Source: Phenylobacterium zucineum HLK1 (GTDB lineage Bacteria; Pseudomonadota; Alphaproteobacteria; Caulobacterales; Caulobacteraceae). From it: a stretch of DNA of 64,000 bases. The first letter of the stretch is position 1; each line of letters begins with the position of its first letter. The notes under the pieces were generated by a model. The model worked only from the letters and a program-made list of their open reading frames with translations, was not told where the DNA came from and did not search any database. Below, one piece after another: positions 1 through 8,948 of the stretch. The stretch spans positions 2,272,001 through 2,336,000 of the forward strand of contig NC_011144.1 of assembly GCF_000017265.1 (NCBI RefSeq), written 5' to 3'. Both the position numbers and the translations under genes were made by a program.

Positions 1-215
1 TTCTTGTACTGCTCGCGAGCCTTCTCGAGGTCGCTCCGCCAGGTCTGGCTGGCCAGGTTGTCGGTTTCGCCGGCGTAGACGATGTGCGGACCCTCGGGGG
101 TCACTTCAGCGATCACATAGTTGGCGCCCGCCGGGGGCAGGAACCGCTCCTCCTCGATCGAGGTGTAGCGGTAAACGGCGCCGGATTTCCCGGCGAGTTC
201 GATCTGGCGGGTCAA
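1..215 (-). CDS. Hypothetical protein, N-terminal 71 residues only
   Basis: This leftward frame begins at a TTG (position 215) preceded by a GGAGAG Shine-Dalgarno-like stretch, and runs off the window, so only the N-terminal 71 residues are visible. The peptide starts MTRQIELAGKSGAVYRYTS, is soluble and mixed in charge, and contains EGPHIVYAGETDNL. I do not recognise the family. The tail could resemble a short single-domain protein of unknown function common in Caulobacteraceae, but that is a guess. It is divergent from the Mla-type operon starting at 468. The 252 bp between them carry no convincing additional gene. Confidence 0.55.
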   Translation of the reverse strand, partial: MTRQIELAGKSGAVYRYTSIEEERFLPPAGANYVIAEVTPEGPHIVYAGETDNLASQTWRSDLEKAREQYK

Positions 216-467
216 ACCTAACTCTCCACTTCGCGCAGCCCGAGTCGCAGTCCGCTGCAGGACCTGCCCTGCTCTCCCGTCCGAATGGGACCAAATGTAG
301 GCCCAGCTTGGCCTTAGACGCGGCGGACCGGCCGCTGGCGTGCGGGAACAGCCTTCGCCATATGGACGTTCGCGCTTGCACCGTCTCTGCTAGGGTGCCC
401 GGCTTTCGAGGAGATAAGACTCGGGTTGCGCGGTCGCCGCCTTCCGCCCGCCTGAGGAACCGCCCGC

Positions 468-1595
468 ATGGAGAGACCCGCCGAGTTCACCCTGCAGCCC
501 GCGACGGATCGTCCGACCGTGGCCCTCACCGGCGACTGGACGGCCCGCGCGCTGGGCGGCGCAGGGACGGCGCTGGCCGAGGCGCTGGACGGCCTGACCA
601 ACATCGCCATCGACCTGAGCGGGGTGCGCCGGCTGGACACCGCCGGCGCCTATGCGGTGGTGCGCGCCGCCGGGCCGGCGTTCGACGCGTCGAAGGTCGA
701 GGCCCGCCCCGAGGTCCGCCGCCTGCTGGAGGTGGTGGACGAGGCCGCGCGCATCCAGCCGGCGGTGCGCCAGGAGCCGAAGGGCTTCCACGACCTGACG
801 ATCCGCGTCGGCAAGGGCGTGGTGGGCTTCGGCCACGACTTCATCGACACCATGGGCTTCCTCGGCCACCTGCTGGTGGTCCTGGCCCGCAGCCTCGTCC
901 TGCTGTTCGTGAATCCGCGGAAGATCCGCTGGCCGGCGCTGGTCTCGATCATGGAGCGAGCCGGCCTGGACGCCATCCCGGTGGTGGCCGTGGCGACGTT
1001 CTTCATCGGCGCGGTGGTCGCCTTCATCGGCGCCGACATGCTCCAGCAGTTCGGGGCCGAGGTGTTCGCCGTGGAGCTGATCGGCATCTCGATGATGCGC
1101 GAGTTCAACATCGTCATCACCGCCGTGCTGCTGGCGGGCCGGTCCGCCTCGAGCTTCGCCGCCGAGATCGGCTCGATGAAGATGAGCCAGGAGATCGACG
1201 CCATGAAGGTGATGGGCATCGATCCGTTCGAGGCCCTCGTCTTCCCGCGCTTCGCCGCCCTGCTGATCACCATCCCGCTGCTGACCTTCGTGGCCACCCT
1301 GGCCGGCCTGCTGGGCGGCATCGTGGTGACCTGGTCGGTGCTGGGCCTGGGCCCCGCGTTCTTCCTGCAGCGGATCGTCGACAACGTCGGCGTGGACCAC
1401 TTCTGGATCGCGCTGTCGAAGGCCCCGGTGATGGCCGGGGTGATCGCCGGCATCGGCTGTCGCCAGGGGTTGGAGACGGGCGGCGACGTGGAGTCCCTGG
1501 GCCGGCGGGTGACGGCGGCCGTGGTGCACGCCATCTTCGCGATCATCGTCATCGATGCGATCTTCGCCATGATCTACATGGAGCTCGGCCTGTGA
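468..1595 (+). CDS. mlaE: MlaE-family phospholipid ABC transporter permease with N-terminal STAS domain
   Basis: This is the inner-membrane permease of a retrograde phospholipid (Mla/MCE) transporter. Residues 1 to about 100 look like a STAS domain (the role of the separate MlaB in E. coli), so MlaB appears fused to the permease. From about residue 125 onward there are several hydrophobic segments, and the MlaE signature GSMKMSQEIDAMKVMGIDP lies between them. At 375 residues it is about 110 longer than E. coli MlaE, as expected for the fusion. Its stop overlaps the GTG start of the ATPase gene (GTGA), so the two are translationally coupled. The ATG at 468 fits the domain start. Confidence 0.93.
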   Translation: MERPAEFTLQPATDRPTVALTGDWTARALGGAGTALAEALDGLTNIAIDLSGVRRLDTAGAYAVVRAAGPAFDASKVEARPEVRRLLEVVDEAARIQPAVRQEPKGFHDLTIRVGKGVVGFGHDFIDTMGFLGHLLVVLARSLVLLFVNPRKIRWPALVSIMERAGLDAIPVVAVATFFIGAVVAFIGADMLQQFGAEVFAVELIGISMMREFNIVITAVLLAGRSASSFAAEIGSMKMSQEIDAMKVMGIDPFEALVFPRFAALLITIPLLTFVATLAGLLGGIVVTWSVLGLGPAFFLQRIVDNVGVDHFWIALSKAPVMAGVIAGIGCRQGLETGGDVESLGRRVTAAVVHAIFAIIVIDAIFAMIYMELGL

Positions 1596-2434
1596 GCGCG
1601 ACCGACGCGGCCGCGCCCGACGAAGCCGTTCTGGGCGAGGACGAGCTGCTGGAGGGCGACGGCCCGGCCATCGAGGTGCGCGGCCTGCGCTCGCAGTTCG
1701 GCGACCACGTCGTCCACAAGGACCTGGACCTCACCGTCCGCCGGGGCGAGATCATGGGCGTCGTCGGCGGCTCGGGCTCGGGCAAGTCGGTGCTGCTGAA
1801 CACCATCATCGGGCTGAAGGCGCCCGAGGACGGCCAGGTGAAGGTGCTGGGCGCCGACATCTCCACGGCCTCGCGCCGCAAGTGGTCGGCGCTGGAGCGC
1901 AGCTGGGGCGTCCTGTTCCAGGCGGGCGCCCTGTTCTCGAACCTGACGGTGAAGGAGAACGTGGCCGCGCCGATGCAGGAGCACACGAACCTCTCCCGTA
2001 AGGAGATCGACGAGCTCGCCACGCTGAAGATCGCCCTCGTGGGCCTGCGCCCCGACGCCGGGGCCCTGAAGCCGTCGGAGCTGTCGGGCGGCATGCGCAA
2101 GCGCGTCGGCCTGGCGCGCGCCCTGGCCCTGGATCCCGAGCTGCTGTTCCTCGACGAGCCCACCGCGGGCCTCGACCCGATCGGGGCGGCCGCGTTCGAC
2201 GCCCTGATCCTGGACCTGTCGCGGAGCCTGGACCTGACGGTGTTCATGATCACCCACGACCTCGACACGCTGTATGAGATCACCGACCGGGTGGCCGTGA
2301 TCGCCGACAAGACGGTGGTCGCGACCGCGCCGGTGAAGGAATTGGAGAAGGCGGACCATCCCTGGATCCGCGAGTATTTCCTCGGTCCCCGCGGCCGGGC
2401 CGCCAAGGCGGCCAAGGCGGGCGACAAGGGATGA
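1592..2434 (+). CDS. mlaF: MlaF-family ABC transporter ATP-binding protein
   Basis: This is the cytoplasmic ATPase that powers the adjacent MlaE permease. The 280-residue protein has Walker A GGSGSGKSVL, Q-loop region LFQAGALFSN, ABC signature LSGGMRKRVGLARAL, Walker B LLFLDEPTAGLDP and an H-loop ITHD. The open frame extends far upstream, but the GTG at 1592 overlapping the mlaE stop by four bases gives the right N-terminus; the longer frame is only an artefact of high GC. The C-terminus is Lys/Ala rich. The substrate is inferred to be glycerophospholipid from its MlaE and MCE partners. Confidence 0.93.
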   Translation: MSATDAAAPDEAVLGEDELLEGDGPAIEVRGLRSQFGDHVVHKDLDLTVRRGEIMGVVGGSGSGKSVLLNTIIGLKAPEDGQVKVLGADISTASRRKWSALERSWGVLFQAGALFSNLTVKENVAAPMQEHTNLSRKEIDELATLKIALVGLRPDAGALKPSELSGGMRKRVGLARALALDPELLFLDEPTAGLDPIGAAAFDALILDLSRSLDLTVFMITHDLDTLYEITDRVAVIADKTVVATAPVKELEKADHPWIREYFLGPRGRAAKAAKAGDKG

Positions 2435-2444
2435 GAGAGGCCTG

Positions 2445-3416
2445 ATGGAGAAGAACGCCAACTACGCGCTCGTGGGCCTGTCCACCCTGATCCTGGTGGC
2501 GGCCCTGGCCATCTTCATCGTCTGGCTGGCGCGGTTCCAGTTCGCCCAGGCGAACGACACCTACGACATCCTCTTCCAGGGCCCGGTGCGCGGCCTCTCC
2601 GAGGGCGGCGAGGTGCAGTTCAACGGCATCAAGGTCGGCGAGGTCACCAAGATCGCCCTCGACCGCACCAACCCCAGCCGGGTGATCGCCCGGGTGCAGG
2701 TGACCTCGGACGTGCCGATCCGGGTGGATTCCTACGCCACCCTCGAGCCGCAGGGGATCACCGGGGTGAACTACATCCAGATCACCGCCGGCACGCCGTC
2801 CAGGCCGCTGCTGAAGGACGAGGCCCAGAAGCGCTGCGAGCGCGAGGGGATCGGCATCGGCCGAGAGTGCATCCCCGTGCTGCGCAGCCAGCGCAGCACC
2901 CTGTCGGACCTGCTGGAGGGCGGCGGCACCGTGCTGACGCGCACCATCGAGGCCCTGGACCGGGTGAACCGGGTCCTGTCCGACGAGAACATCAAGACGT
3001 TCTCGGCCGCGCTGTCCGACACCCAGGCGGTCACCGCCGAGCTGCGCGAGCGCAAGGCGATCATCGCCGACGCCCAGCAGGCGCTGCAGCGGGTCGAGGA
3101 GGCCACCGCCGAGATCACCCTGCTGACCCGCTCCACGCGCGACCTGATCGAGACCGACGGGCGGCGCACGACCCGCAACCTGGCCGACGCCGCCGAGGAG
3201 GCCCGAGCCGCCGCCGCCGACGTGCGGACCATGGTCGGCCGCCTGCAGGGGCCGACGACGGACTTCGCCACCAACGGCCTGCCGCAGATCACCGCCTCGG
3301 TGAGCCAGCTGCAGGAGACGGCCGAGTCGCTGGAGCGTCTGCTCAACGAGCTGCAGTCGCGCGGCATCGCCGGGTCGGTGTCCAAGAGGTCCGAGGAAGT
3401 GAAGGTGCCCCAATGA
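2445..3416 (+). CDS. mlaD: MlaD/MCE domain substrate-binding protein
   Basis: This MCE-family protein is anchored in the inner membrane and binds lipid in the periplasm for the MlaEF transporter. An N-terminal anchor (about residues 7-30, ALVGLSTLILVAALAIFIV) is followed by an MCE domain at about residues 38-120, including GLSEGGEVQFNGIKVGEV and LEPQGITGVNYIQI. Residues 150 to 310 form a long, probably helical or coiled region. At 323 residues it is longer than E. coli MlaD (183), resembling MCE proteins with extended C-terminal helices that may form a bridge or tube. It starts 10 bp after mlaF and overlaps the next gene by 4 bp. Confidence 0.92.
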   Translation: MEKNANYALVGLSTLILVAALAIFIVWLARFQFAQANDTYDILFQGPVRGLSEGGEVQFNGIKVGEVTKIALDRTNPSRVIARVQVTSDVPIRVDSYATLEPQGITGVNYIQITAGTPSRPLLKDEAQKRCEREGIGIGRECIPVLRSQRSTLSDLLEGGGTVLTRTIEALDRVNRVLSDENIKTFSAALSDTQAVTAELRERKAIIADAQQALQRVEEATAEITLLTRSTRDLIETDGRRTTRNLADAAEEARAAAADVRTMVGRLQGPTTDFATNGLPQITASVSQLQETAESLERLLNELQSRGIAGSVSKRSEEVKVPQ

Positions 3417-4048
3417 CGACGATCCGCCTGGGCGCGCTGGCCGCCCTCGCCCTCTCCCTCTCGCTCTCCCTCGGGGGCTGCGCTCTCCTGGGCGGGGGCG
3501 AGAAGGCCACGCTGTACCGCTTCGGCCAGCCGGCGCTGGGCGGGAGCGAGCCGGCCGCCGCCGCGCCGGCCGCGGCGGAGGTCCCGGTGTTCCGGGTCAA
3601 CGGCGCCTTCCAGCGGGAGGCCGCGGGCGACCGCATCCTGACCGTCACGGGCGGCAAGGTGGCCTACATCGCCGAGACCCGCTGGGTGGCGCCCGCCTCC
3701 ACCCTGTTCAACCAGGCGGTGACGGCGGCGTTCGACGCCTCGCCCGGACCCGTGCGGCTGATCCCGCGCGGCGAGCCGGCGCCGGCGCAGTACGTCCTGC
3801 GCCTCGACGTGCGCAACTTCGAGACCCACTACGACCGCGGCGGCAAGGCCGCGCCCATGGTGCTGGTGCGGGTGCGGGCGGCCCTGGCGCGCGGCGGGGA
3901 AGGCTCGACGGACCGCCTGTTCGAGGCCCAGGTCCGCGCGAGCGGCAACCGCGTCTCGTCGATCGTCGAGGCCTACGACGAGGCCGTCGCCGAGGTGCTG
4001 GGCGAGATCACGGCCTGGACCAACGGGCAGGTCTCGCCGGCCGCCTGA
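3413..4048 (+). CDS. ABC-type transport auxiliary lipoprotein (PqiC/DUF330-like)
   Basis: This is a predicted outer-membrane lipoprotein associated with an MCE transporter. The ATG at 3413 overlaps the end of the MCE gene (ATGA). The 211-residue product has a lipoprotein signal peptide with lipobox LGGC at about residue 21, followed by an Ala/Pro-rich linker. A folded domain of the ABC-auxiliary-lipoprotein type then carries the features LYRFG, VAYIAETRWVAPASTLF and YVLRLDVRNFETHYD. In related systems such a protein contacts the MCE component at the outer membrane. Its place as fourth gene of the operon supports that role; direct function is inferred. Confidence 0.85.
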   Translation: MTTIRLGALAALALSLSLSLGGCALLGGGEKATLYRFGQPALGGSEPAAAAPAAAEVPVFRVNGAFQREAAGDRILTVTGGKVAYIAETRWVAPASTLFNQAVTAAFDASPGPVRLIPRGEPAPAQYVLRLDVRNFETHYDRGGKAAPMVLVRVRAALARGGEGSTDRLFEAQVRASGNRVSSIVEAYDEAVAEVLGEITAWTNGQVSPAA

Positions 4049-4063
4049 CGCCCGGACCCGCCG

Positions 4064-5170
4064 ATGCCGCTTTCCCCCGACGCCCCCCGCAGGCCGCTTC
4101 GGCCCCGCCGCCGCGCCCCGCCCCCGCCGCCGGGGGCCGCCGCCGATCCCGCCGGCTTCCCGGGCGTGCGGCTGTCGCTGGTGGACGACCTGGAGGCCGC
4201 GGCCCGCTTCTTCCAGCTCTCGCGCAACGGCGCCGGCCATGCCGCGGACGCGCCGATCCAGGTGCTGGCGCTCTCGGGCGGCGGCGCGGGCGGGGCGTTC
4301 GGCGCCGGAGCGCTGGTGGGCCTGACCCGCTCGGGCGAGCGGCCGACCTTCGACCTCGTGACGGGGGTCAGCACCGGGGCACTGATCGCGCCCTTCGCCT
4401 TCCTCGGCCCCGACTGGGACGCGCGGCTGGCGGACGCCTACACCGGCGGATACGCGGCCGAGATGCTGGGGCTGGCCGCCGTCCGGCCCGGCCCCAGCCT
4501 CTATCCGGCCGAGCGGCTGGCGGGCCTGGTCGCCCGCTACGTGGACGAGGCGCTGCTGGCGGCGGTGGCCGAGGCCCACCGCGGCGGCCGGCGGCTGCTG
4601 GCGGCCACGGCGAACCTGGACGCCCAGACGACCTGCATCTGGGACCTGGGCGCCATCGCCGCCCGCGGCGGGCCCGAGGCGCTGGCCCTGTTCGCCGATG
4701 TGCTGGTGGCCTCGGCCAGCGTGCCCGGCGTCTTCCCGCCCAAGCTGATCCGGGTGGAGAGCGGCGGCGAGACCTATGAGGAGATGCACGTCGACGGCGG
4801 GGCGATCAGCCCCCTCTTCGTGGTCCCCGAGCCGCTGATCCTGAGGAAGGCGCAGAACCGTCCCCTGGCCCGGGCCGAGGTCTATGTGCTGATCAACACC
4901 GCCCTGGATCCCTCCCCCCGGCCCACGCCGCTGGGGGTGGTGCCGGTGCTGGTGCGCAGCTTCGAGCTGATGCTGCGCTCGACCTATCGCGGGGCGCTGC
5001 GCTCGGTGGCCGCGTTCTGCGAGCTGAACGGCTTTCTCCTGCACAGCGCCTGGATCCCGGCCGACTGGGACGGGGCCAACATGCTGCGCTTCGACCGCGA
5101 GGCGATGTCGCGGATGTTCGCCCACGGCGCGGAGATGGCGCAGCAGGGCCGCCTCTGGCGGGAGGACTAG
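4064..5170 (+). CDS. Patatin-like phospholipase
   Basis: This is a serine hydrolase of the patatin family, expected to deacylate phospholipids. The oxyanion-hole loop SGGGAGGAFGAGAL lies near residues 70-83, the nucleophile motif GVSTGAL (GxSxG) near residue 105, and the catalytic Asp in VDGGAIS near residue 245, so both members of the Ser-Asp dyad are present. The first 40 residues are Pro/Arg-rich and probably disordered; no clear signal peptide is seen. It lies 15 bp after the transport lipoprotein gene in the same direction, suggesting that lipids returned by the Mla system are degraded here. It converges on folD with a 6-bp gap. Confidence 0.88.
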   Translation: MPLSPDAPRRPLRPRRRAPPPPPGAAADPAGFPGVRLSLVDDLEAAARFFQLSRNGAGHAADAPIQVLALSGGGAGGAFGAGALVGLTRSGERPTFDLVTGVSTGALIAPFAFLGPDWDARLADAYTGGYAAEMLGLAAVRPGPSLYPAERLAGLVARYVDEALLAAVAEAHRGGRRLLAATANLDAQTTCIWDLGAIAARGGPEALALFADVLVASASVPGVFPPKLIRVESGGETYEEMHVDGGAISPLFVVPEPLILRKAQNRPLARAEVYVLINTALDPSPRPTPLGVVPVLVRSFELMLRSTYRGALRSVAAFCELNGFLLHSAWIPADWDGANMLRFDREAMSRMFAHGAEMAQQGRLWRED

Positions 5171-5176
5171 GGCGGG

Positions 5177-6070
5177 CTAGCCCTCGATGCCGGCCAGGCG
5201 CTTGGCGGCCGTGACGGTGTTCTGCAGCAGGCAGGCGACGGTCATCAGGCCGACGCCGCCGGGGACGGGGGTCACCGCGCCGGCGACCTGCAGCGCCTCC
5301 TTGTAGTGGACGTCGCCGACCAGCTTGGTCTTGCCCTGGGCGGCCTTCTCGGGATCGTCGAACGGCACGCGATTGATGCCCACGTCGATCACCGTCGCCC
5401 CCGGCTTGATCCAGTCGCCGCGGATCATCCGCGGACGGCCCACGGCGGCCACCAGGATGTCGGCCTCGCGGCAGACGGCGGGCAGGTCGACGGTGCGGGA
5501 GTGGGCGATGGTGACGGTGCAGTCGGCCTGCAGCAGGAGCTGGGCCACCGGCTTGCCCACCAGCAGCGAGCGGCCGACGACGACGGCGCGCTTGCCCGTC
5601 AGGTCGCCGAGGGTCTCGCGCAGCATGATGAGGCAGCCCAGCGGGGTGCAGGGCACCAGCGCCGGCAGGCCGCTGGCCAGGCGCCCGGCGTTGACCACAT
5701 GCAGGCCGTCGACGTCCTTGTCGGGGCTGATGGCGGCGATCACCGCCTTCTCGTCCAGGTGCTTCGGCAGCGGAAGCTGGACCAGGATGCCGTGGATCAG
5801 CGGGTCGGCGTTGAGCTCGGCGACCAGGCGCAGCAGCTCGTCCTGCCGGGTGTCGGCCGGCAGCCGGTGGGTGACCGAGTGCATGCCCACGGCCAGGGAG
5901 TGCTCGCCCTTGGACCGCACATAGACCTGGGAGGCGGGATCCTCGCCCACCAGCACCACCGCCAGGCCCGGCTGGAGCCTGTAGTCGGCGCGCAGCCGCG
6001 CCACCTCGTCCGCCACCTGGCCGCGCAGGCGCTCGGCCAGGACCTTGCCGTCGATGATCTTCGCCGTCAT
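5177..6070 (-). CDS. folD: Bifunctional methylenetetrahydrofolate dehydrogenase/cyclohydrolase
   Basis: FolD interconverts 5,10-methylene-, methenyl- and 10-formyl-tetrahydrofolate in the cytosol, using NADP. The 297-residue length is typical. Visible motifs are YVRSKGEHS with the catalytic Lys, [24 protein letters not shown], the nucleotide-binding [14 protein letters not shown], and the C-terminal [15 protein letters not shown]. The ATG at 6070 gives [13 protein letters not shown], the usual FolD N-terminus. It is the last gene of a leftward run including a Nudix hydrolase, a nuclease and a GST, which share no obvious pathway. Confidence 0.97.
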   Translation of the reverse strand: MTAKIIDGKVLAERLRGQVADEVARLRADYRLQPGLAVVLVGEDPASQVYVRSKGEHSLAVGMHSVTHRLPADTRQDELLRLVAELNADPLIHGILVQLPLPKHLDEKAVIAAISPDKDVDGLHVVNAGRLASGLPALVPCTPLGCLIMLRETLGDLTGKRAVVVGRSLLVGKPVAQLLLQADCTVTIAHSRTVDLPAVCREADILVAAVGRPRMIRGDWIKPGATVIDVGINRVPFDDPEKAAQGKTKLVGDVHYKEALQVAGAVTPVPGGVGLMTVACLLQNTVTAAKRLAGIEG

Positions 6071-6087
6071 GGCGCGCTGCTAGCGGT

Positions 6088-6546
6088 TCAGGCGCGCGCG
6101 CGCAATCTCAGCCATGCGGCGACGGCCCAGGCGTGGGCCTCGTGGCGCAGGGCGGTGAGCGCCTCCTGCGGGTCCAGCCACGCCAGCGCATGGTCGTCCT
6201 CAATCTTCAGGGCCGGGTCCTCGCCCTGCAGCGACAGCCGGAAGAACGTGGCGCGGTTGTTGAACGCCTCGCCGTCGGTGTTGACGAACATCTGGTCGGC
6301 GCGGGCGTAGGCCTCGCCGGCCGCGACCTTCAGCCCGGTCTCCTCGCCGTACTCGCGCACCACGGCCTGCTCGGCGCTCTCGCCGGGATCGAGGGCGCCG
6401 CCGGGCAGGTCGATCCAGGCCGGATGGCCGGGCTTCGCGACGCGCACCACGGCGATCCGGCCGTCGCGCTCGACGATCCCGAAGGCGGCGGGACGGTCCC
6501 TGTAGCTGCGGCCGGGCTCGGGGCGGCCGAACTGCGGGGCCGGCAT
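6088..6546 (-). CDS. Nudix hydrolase
   Basis: The 152-residue protein carries a complete Nudix box: G, five residues, E, seven residues, REYGEETGL, near residues 50-72. It should therefore hydrolyse a nucleoside diphosphate linked to another moiety in a Mg-dependent way; the substrate cannot be read from sequence. The N-terminal GIVERDGRIAVVRV strand and the downstream FFRLSLQGEDP fit the family fold. Its ATG overlaps the stop of the upstream nuclease gene by one base (TGATG), so translation is probably coupled. It lies 17 bp from folD. Confidence 0.92.
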   Translation of the reverse strand: MPAPQFGRPEPGRSYRDRPAAFGIVERDGRIAVVRVAKPGHPAWIDLPGGALDPGESAEQAVVREYGEETGLKVAAGEAYARADQMFVNTDGEAFNNRATFFRLSLQGEDPALKIEDDHALAWLDPQEALTALRHEAHAWAVAAWLRLRARA

Positions 6547-7565
6547 CAGTCGATCCCGTAGAGGGCGGGCCAGGGATCGACCTTGCCCGCCAGCACGTCC
6601 TGCACGGCCACGGGGCGCCAGCCGACCTTGTGGCGGGCGCTGGCGTCCCAGGCCTCGACCACGAGATCGCGCAGCTCCGAGGCGCCGACGGCGAGGCGCT
6701 CGGTGGCGAAGGCCGCGCCGCGCGGGTCGCCGGGCGTCAGGCCCCCCGCCTTCTCCAGCTCGTAGAGCGGCACGGTCCAGCGGTTGCTGGCCAGCAGGTA
6801 GTCCGCCACCCGCTGCTCGATGGGACAGGCGCAGGACCGGAAGGGGGCGACCCTGGCCTCGACGGCGGCCGGCCGGACGCCGGCCTTCACCACATCGCCC
6901 TCGAAGGGGCCGTGGATGCGGGCGGTGGTGAACCCCTGCGGGTTCGGATAGTCGCCCCAGCCGTTGTAGTGGATCGAGGTGTGCAGCGGCTGGCCGCCGT
7001 CGGCGACGAAGTGCGACAGCTCGCCGAGGGTGCGCAGGATCAGACCCTCGCGGCGCTTGCGGTCGGCCTTGAACCAGGCGCGGTTCTTCTTCCAGGCGGG
7101 ATTGGCTTCGGCCGCCTTCAGCACGCGCCAGTAGGCGAAGTCGGTGGTCAGCTGCTGGTAGCGGTCGACGATGGCGAACTGCAGGTAGCCGGCCTTGGGC
7201 GTGTCGAGCTGGTGGGCCCGCAGCGCGGTCTCGTAGTCGTTGCGGGTGGCCTGCAGGGGGGCGAACGGCGGGCCGCCCAGCACCCTGCCCGCCTCGTCGA
7301 TGTCCACGAAGTGGGCCGCGTCGCGGTCGTGGTCGTGGATCTTCCCCGAGCCCTTGGAGCGGTCGGGCTCGCGCGACAGCTCGCCGATCTCGCGCACGCC
7401 GTCCCGGCTGCGCAGGAAGGCCGGGAGCTGCGGCGGCAGGGCGCGCGCCGCGGCCTCGCCGGCCATGCGGTGGCCGGCGCTGCCCCAGGCGAGGGCGGCG
7501 GTCGGGGCGGCGGCCAGGGGCGCGGCGAGCGCGCCGGCGAGGGCCAGCGGGAGGAGACGTTTCAT
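6546..7565 (-). CDS. Secreted S1/P1-type nuclease
   Basis: This is a zinc-dependent single-strand nuclease/phosphomonoesterase family protein exported to the periplasm. The ATG at 7565 gives MKRLLPLALAGALAAP, a clear signal peptide of about 28 residues. Cleavage would leave the Trp that begins the mature enzyme (WGSAGHRMAGEAAARAL), which in P1 nuclease is a zinc ligand through its amino group. Further metal-ligand regions are HDRDAAHFVDID, LSHFVADGGQPLH and the HTSIHYNGWGD segment. The mature length of about 310 residues is normal. The frame stays open upstream of 7565, but that part overlaps the GST gene and looks non-coding. Confidence 0.92.
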   Translation of the reverse strand: MKRLLPLALAGALAAPLAAAPTAALAWGSAGHRMAGEAAARALPPQLPAFLRSRDGVREIGELSREPDRSKGSGKIHDHDRDAAHFVDIDEAGRVLGGPPFAPLQATRNDYETALRAHQLDTPKAGYLQFAIVDRYQQLTTDFAYWRVLKAAEANPAWKKNRAWFKADRKRREGLILRTLGELSHFVADGGQPLHTSIHYNGWGDYPNPQGFTTARIHGPFEGDVVKAGVRPAAVEARVAPFRSCACPIEQRVADYLLASNRWTVPLYELEKAGGLTPGDPRGAAFATERLAVGASELRDLVVEAWDASARHKVGWRPVAVQDVLAGKVDPWPALYGID

Positions 7566-7605
7566 GCGCCCGGTTTGCGGGCTCGCACGGCCGAACGCAA
7601 GCGGC

Positions 7606-8187
7606 TCAGGCGATGCCGAGCGCCGGCTCGACGCGGCCGATCCAGGCCTGGACGCGCGGATAGTCGGCGAGGCGGAAGCCGCCCTCCCCGGCCATGCGGG
7701 TGTAGGCCACCAGCGCGACGTCGGCGAGGCTGAGGCGCTCGCCCACCAGGAACGGCGAGGCGACGAGGCCGTCCTCCAGCCGCTGCAGGGCGGCCTGCCC
7801 GCGCTCCACCAGCTTGGGATCGAGGTCGGCCGGGTCCTTGCCCAGGTAGCGCACCTGGAAGCGGGCGACGGCGACATAGGGCTCGTGGCTGTACTGCTCC
7901 CAGAACATCCACTCCAGCATCCGGGCGCGGTCGTAGGCCGCGTCGGGGATCAGGTCCGAGCCCTCGGCGAGGTGCAGGATGATGGCGTTCGACTGGGCCA
8001 GCGGCTGCCCGCCCGGCAGGACCACCGTGGGGACCTGGCCGGCCGGATTGATCGCCAGGAACTGCGGCGTGCGGGACTCGCCCTTCAGCACGTCCAGCTC
8101 GATCCAGCGGTAGGGCCGGCCCAGGTAGTCGGCCGTCCACTTCACCTTCAGGCAGTTCCCCGACTTGGAGTCCCCATAGATTTCCAT
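7606..8187 (-). CDS. Glutathione S-transferase family protein
   Basis: This is a cytosolic GST-like protein of 193 residues when started at the ATG at 8187, which has a GGGAGG ribosome site 7 bases upstream; an ATG 21 bases further upstream lacks one. The N-terminal thioredoxin-like half shows the usual cis-Pro motif in AGQVPTVVL and the SNAI glutathione-binding motif (QSNAIILHLAEGS). The C-terminal helical half includes PFLVGERLSLADVALVAYTR with the conserved N-capping Asp. The active residue may be Ser or Cys in SKSGNC near residue 8. The physiological substrate is unknown. It is divergent from the acetyltransferase gene at 8293. Confidence 0.93.
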   Translation of the reverse strand: MEIYGDSKSGNCLKVKWTADYLGRPYRWIELDVLKGESRTPQFLAINPAGQVPTVVLPGGQPLAQSNAIILHLAEGSDLIPDAAYDRARMLEWMFWEQYSHEPYVAVARFQVRYLGKDPADLDPKLVERGQAALQRLEDGLVASPFLVGERLSLADVALVAYTRMAGEGGFRLADYPRVQAWIGRVEPALGIA

Positions 8188-8292
8188 GCGCCCGCCTCCC
8201 GGTTCCAAGCGGCGCTGTTATGCCAAATGGGCGCGGGATCAAGCGATTCCGCTCGGCTCGACATCGAGAGCCGACGTCCGCAATGTCCGCCC

Positions 8293-8805
8293 ATGACCGA
8301 CGATGCGCCCGCCCGCTGGCGGCCCATGGAGACCCGCGACCTGGACGGGGTGGTCCGCGTCGCCGCCCTCGCCTTCCCGCACCACTTCGAGGACCGCGGA
8401 TGCTTCGCCGACCGGCTGGCGCTGCATCCGCAGGGCTGTTTCGCGCTGGAGGACGCCGGCGAGGTGGTCGGCTACCTGATCGCCTATCCGTGGCGGCTAG
8501 GTTCGGCGCCGGCGCTCAACACCGGCCTGGACGCCCTGCCCGAGGGCGCCGACGTCCTCTACCTGCACGATCTGGCGCTGGACCCGAGACTGCGCGGGCG
8601 CGGGCTCGCCAGGCCGGCGGTCGAGGCGCTCGTCCGCCGGGCGCGCGAGGACGGCTGGCCGGCCATCTCCCTCGTCGCGGTCAACGATGCGGAAGGCTTC
8701 TGGCGGCGGCTGGGGTTCGAGACGGTGCAGGACCCGCGCCTGGCCGAAAAGCTCGCCAGCTACGGCGAAGACGCCCGCTACATGGTCCGCCGACTCCCCG
8801 CCTGA
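8293..8805 (+). CDS. GNAT-family N-acetyltransferase
   Basis: The 170-residue protein has the GNAT fold signature: an N-terminal MTDDAPARWRPMETRDLDGV region, a central YLHDLALDPRLRGRGLA with the acetyl-CoA-binding R/QxxGxG/A loop, then VNDAEGFWRRLGFE, the classic C-terminal strand-helix motif. It should acetylate a small molecule or protein amine with acetyl-CoA, but the acceptor is unknown. There is no strong ribosome site before the ATG at 8293. The open frame continues far upstream through the opposite-strand GST and nuclease genes, which I treat as a non-coding artefact. Confidence 0.9.
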   Translation: MTDDAPARWRPMETRDLDGVVRVAALAFPHHFEDRGCFADRLALHPQGCFALEDAGEVVGYLIAYPWRLGSAPALNTGLDALPEGADVLYLHDLALDPRLRGRGLARPAVEALVRRAREDGWPAISLVAVNDAEGFWRRLGFETVQDPRLAEKLASYGEDARYMVRRLPA

Positions 8806-8948
8806 GCCGACCGGCGGCTGCAGATTTGCATGCGACCCGGCCGGTCCGACGAGCGTCTGCACGCCAAAATTCCCCGCAAGATCAATTGGCTGACGCCCGC
8901 AGCGCGATGAGAATTTCTGACGAGCATGCGACGGATGGGCCCGCGGGG

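Noticed and set aside
106-381. A 91-codon leftward frame near the left edge
   Set aside because: Arg/Pro-rich with no ribosome site; it overlaps the better-supported partial gene at 1-215 in another frame.
2771-5125. Long leftward frame across the Mla lipoprotein and patatin genes
   Set aside because: Low-complexity His/Arg/Gly-rich translation without motifs, overlapped completely by well-supported rightward genes.
7240-8292. In-frame upstream extension of the acetyltransferase gene
   Set aside because: It would cover the GST and nuclease genes on the other strand, and its translation has no GNAT or other similarity; the domain starts right after 8293.
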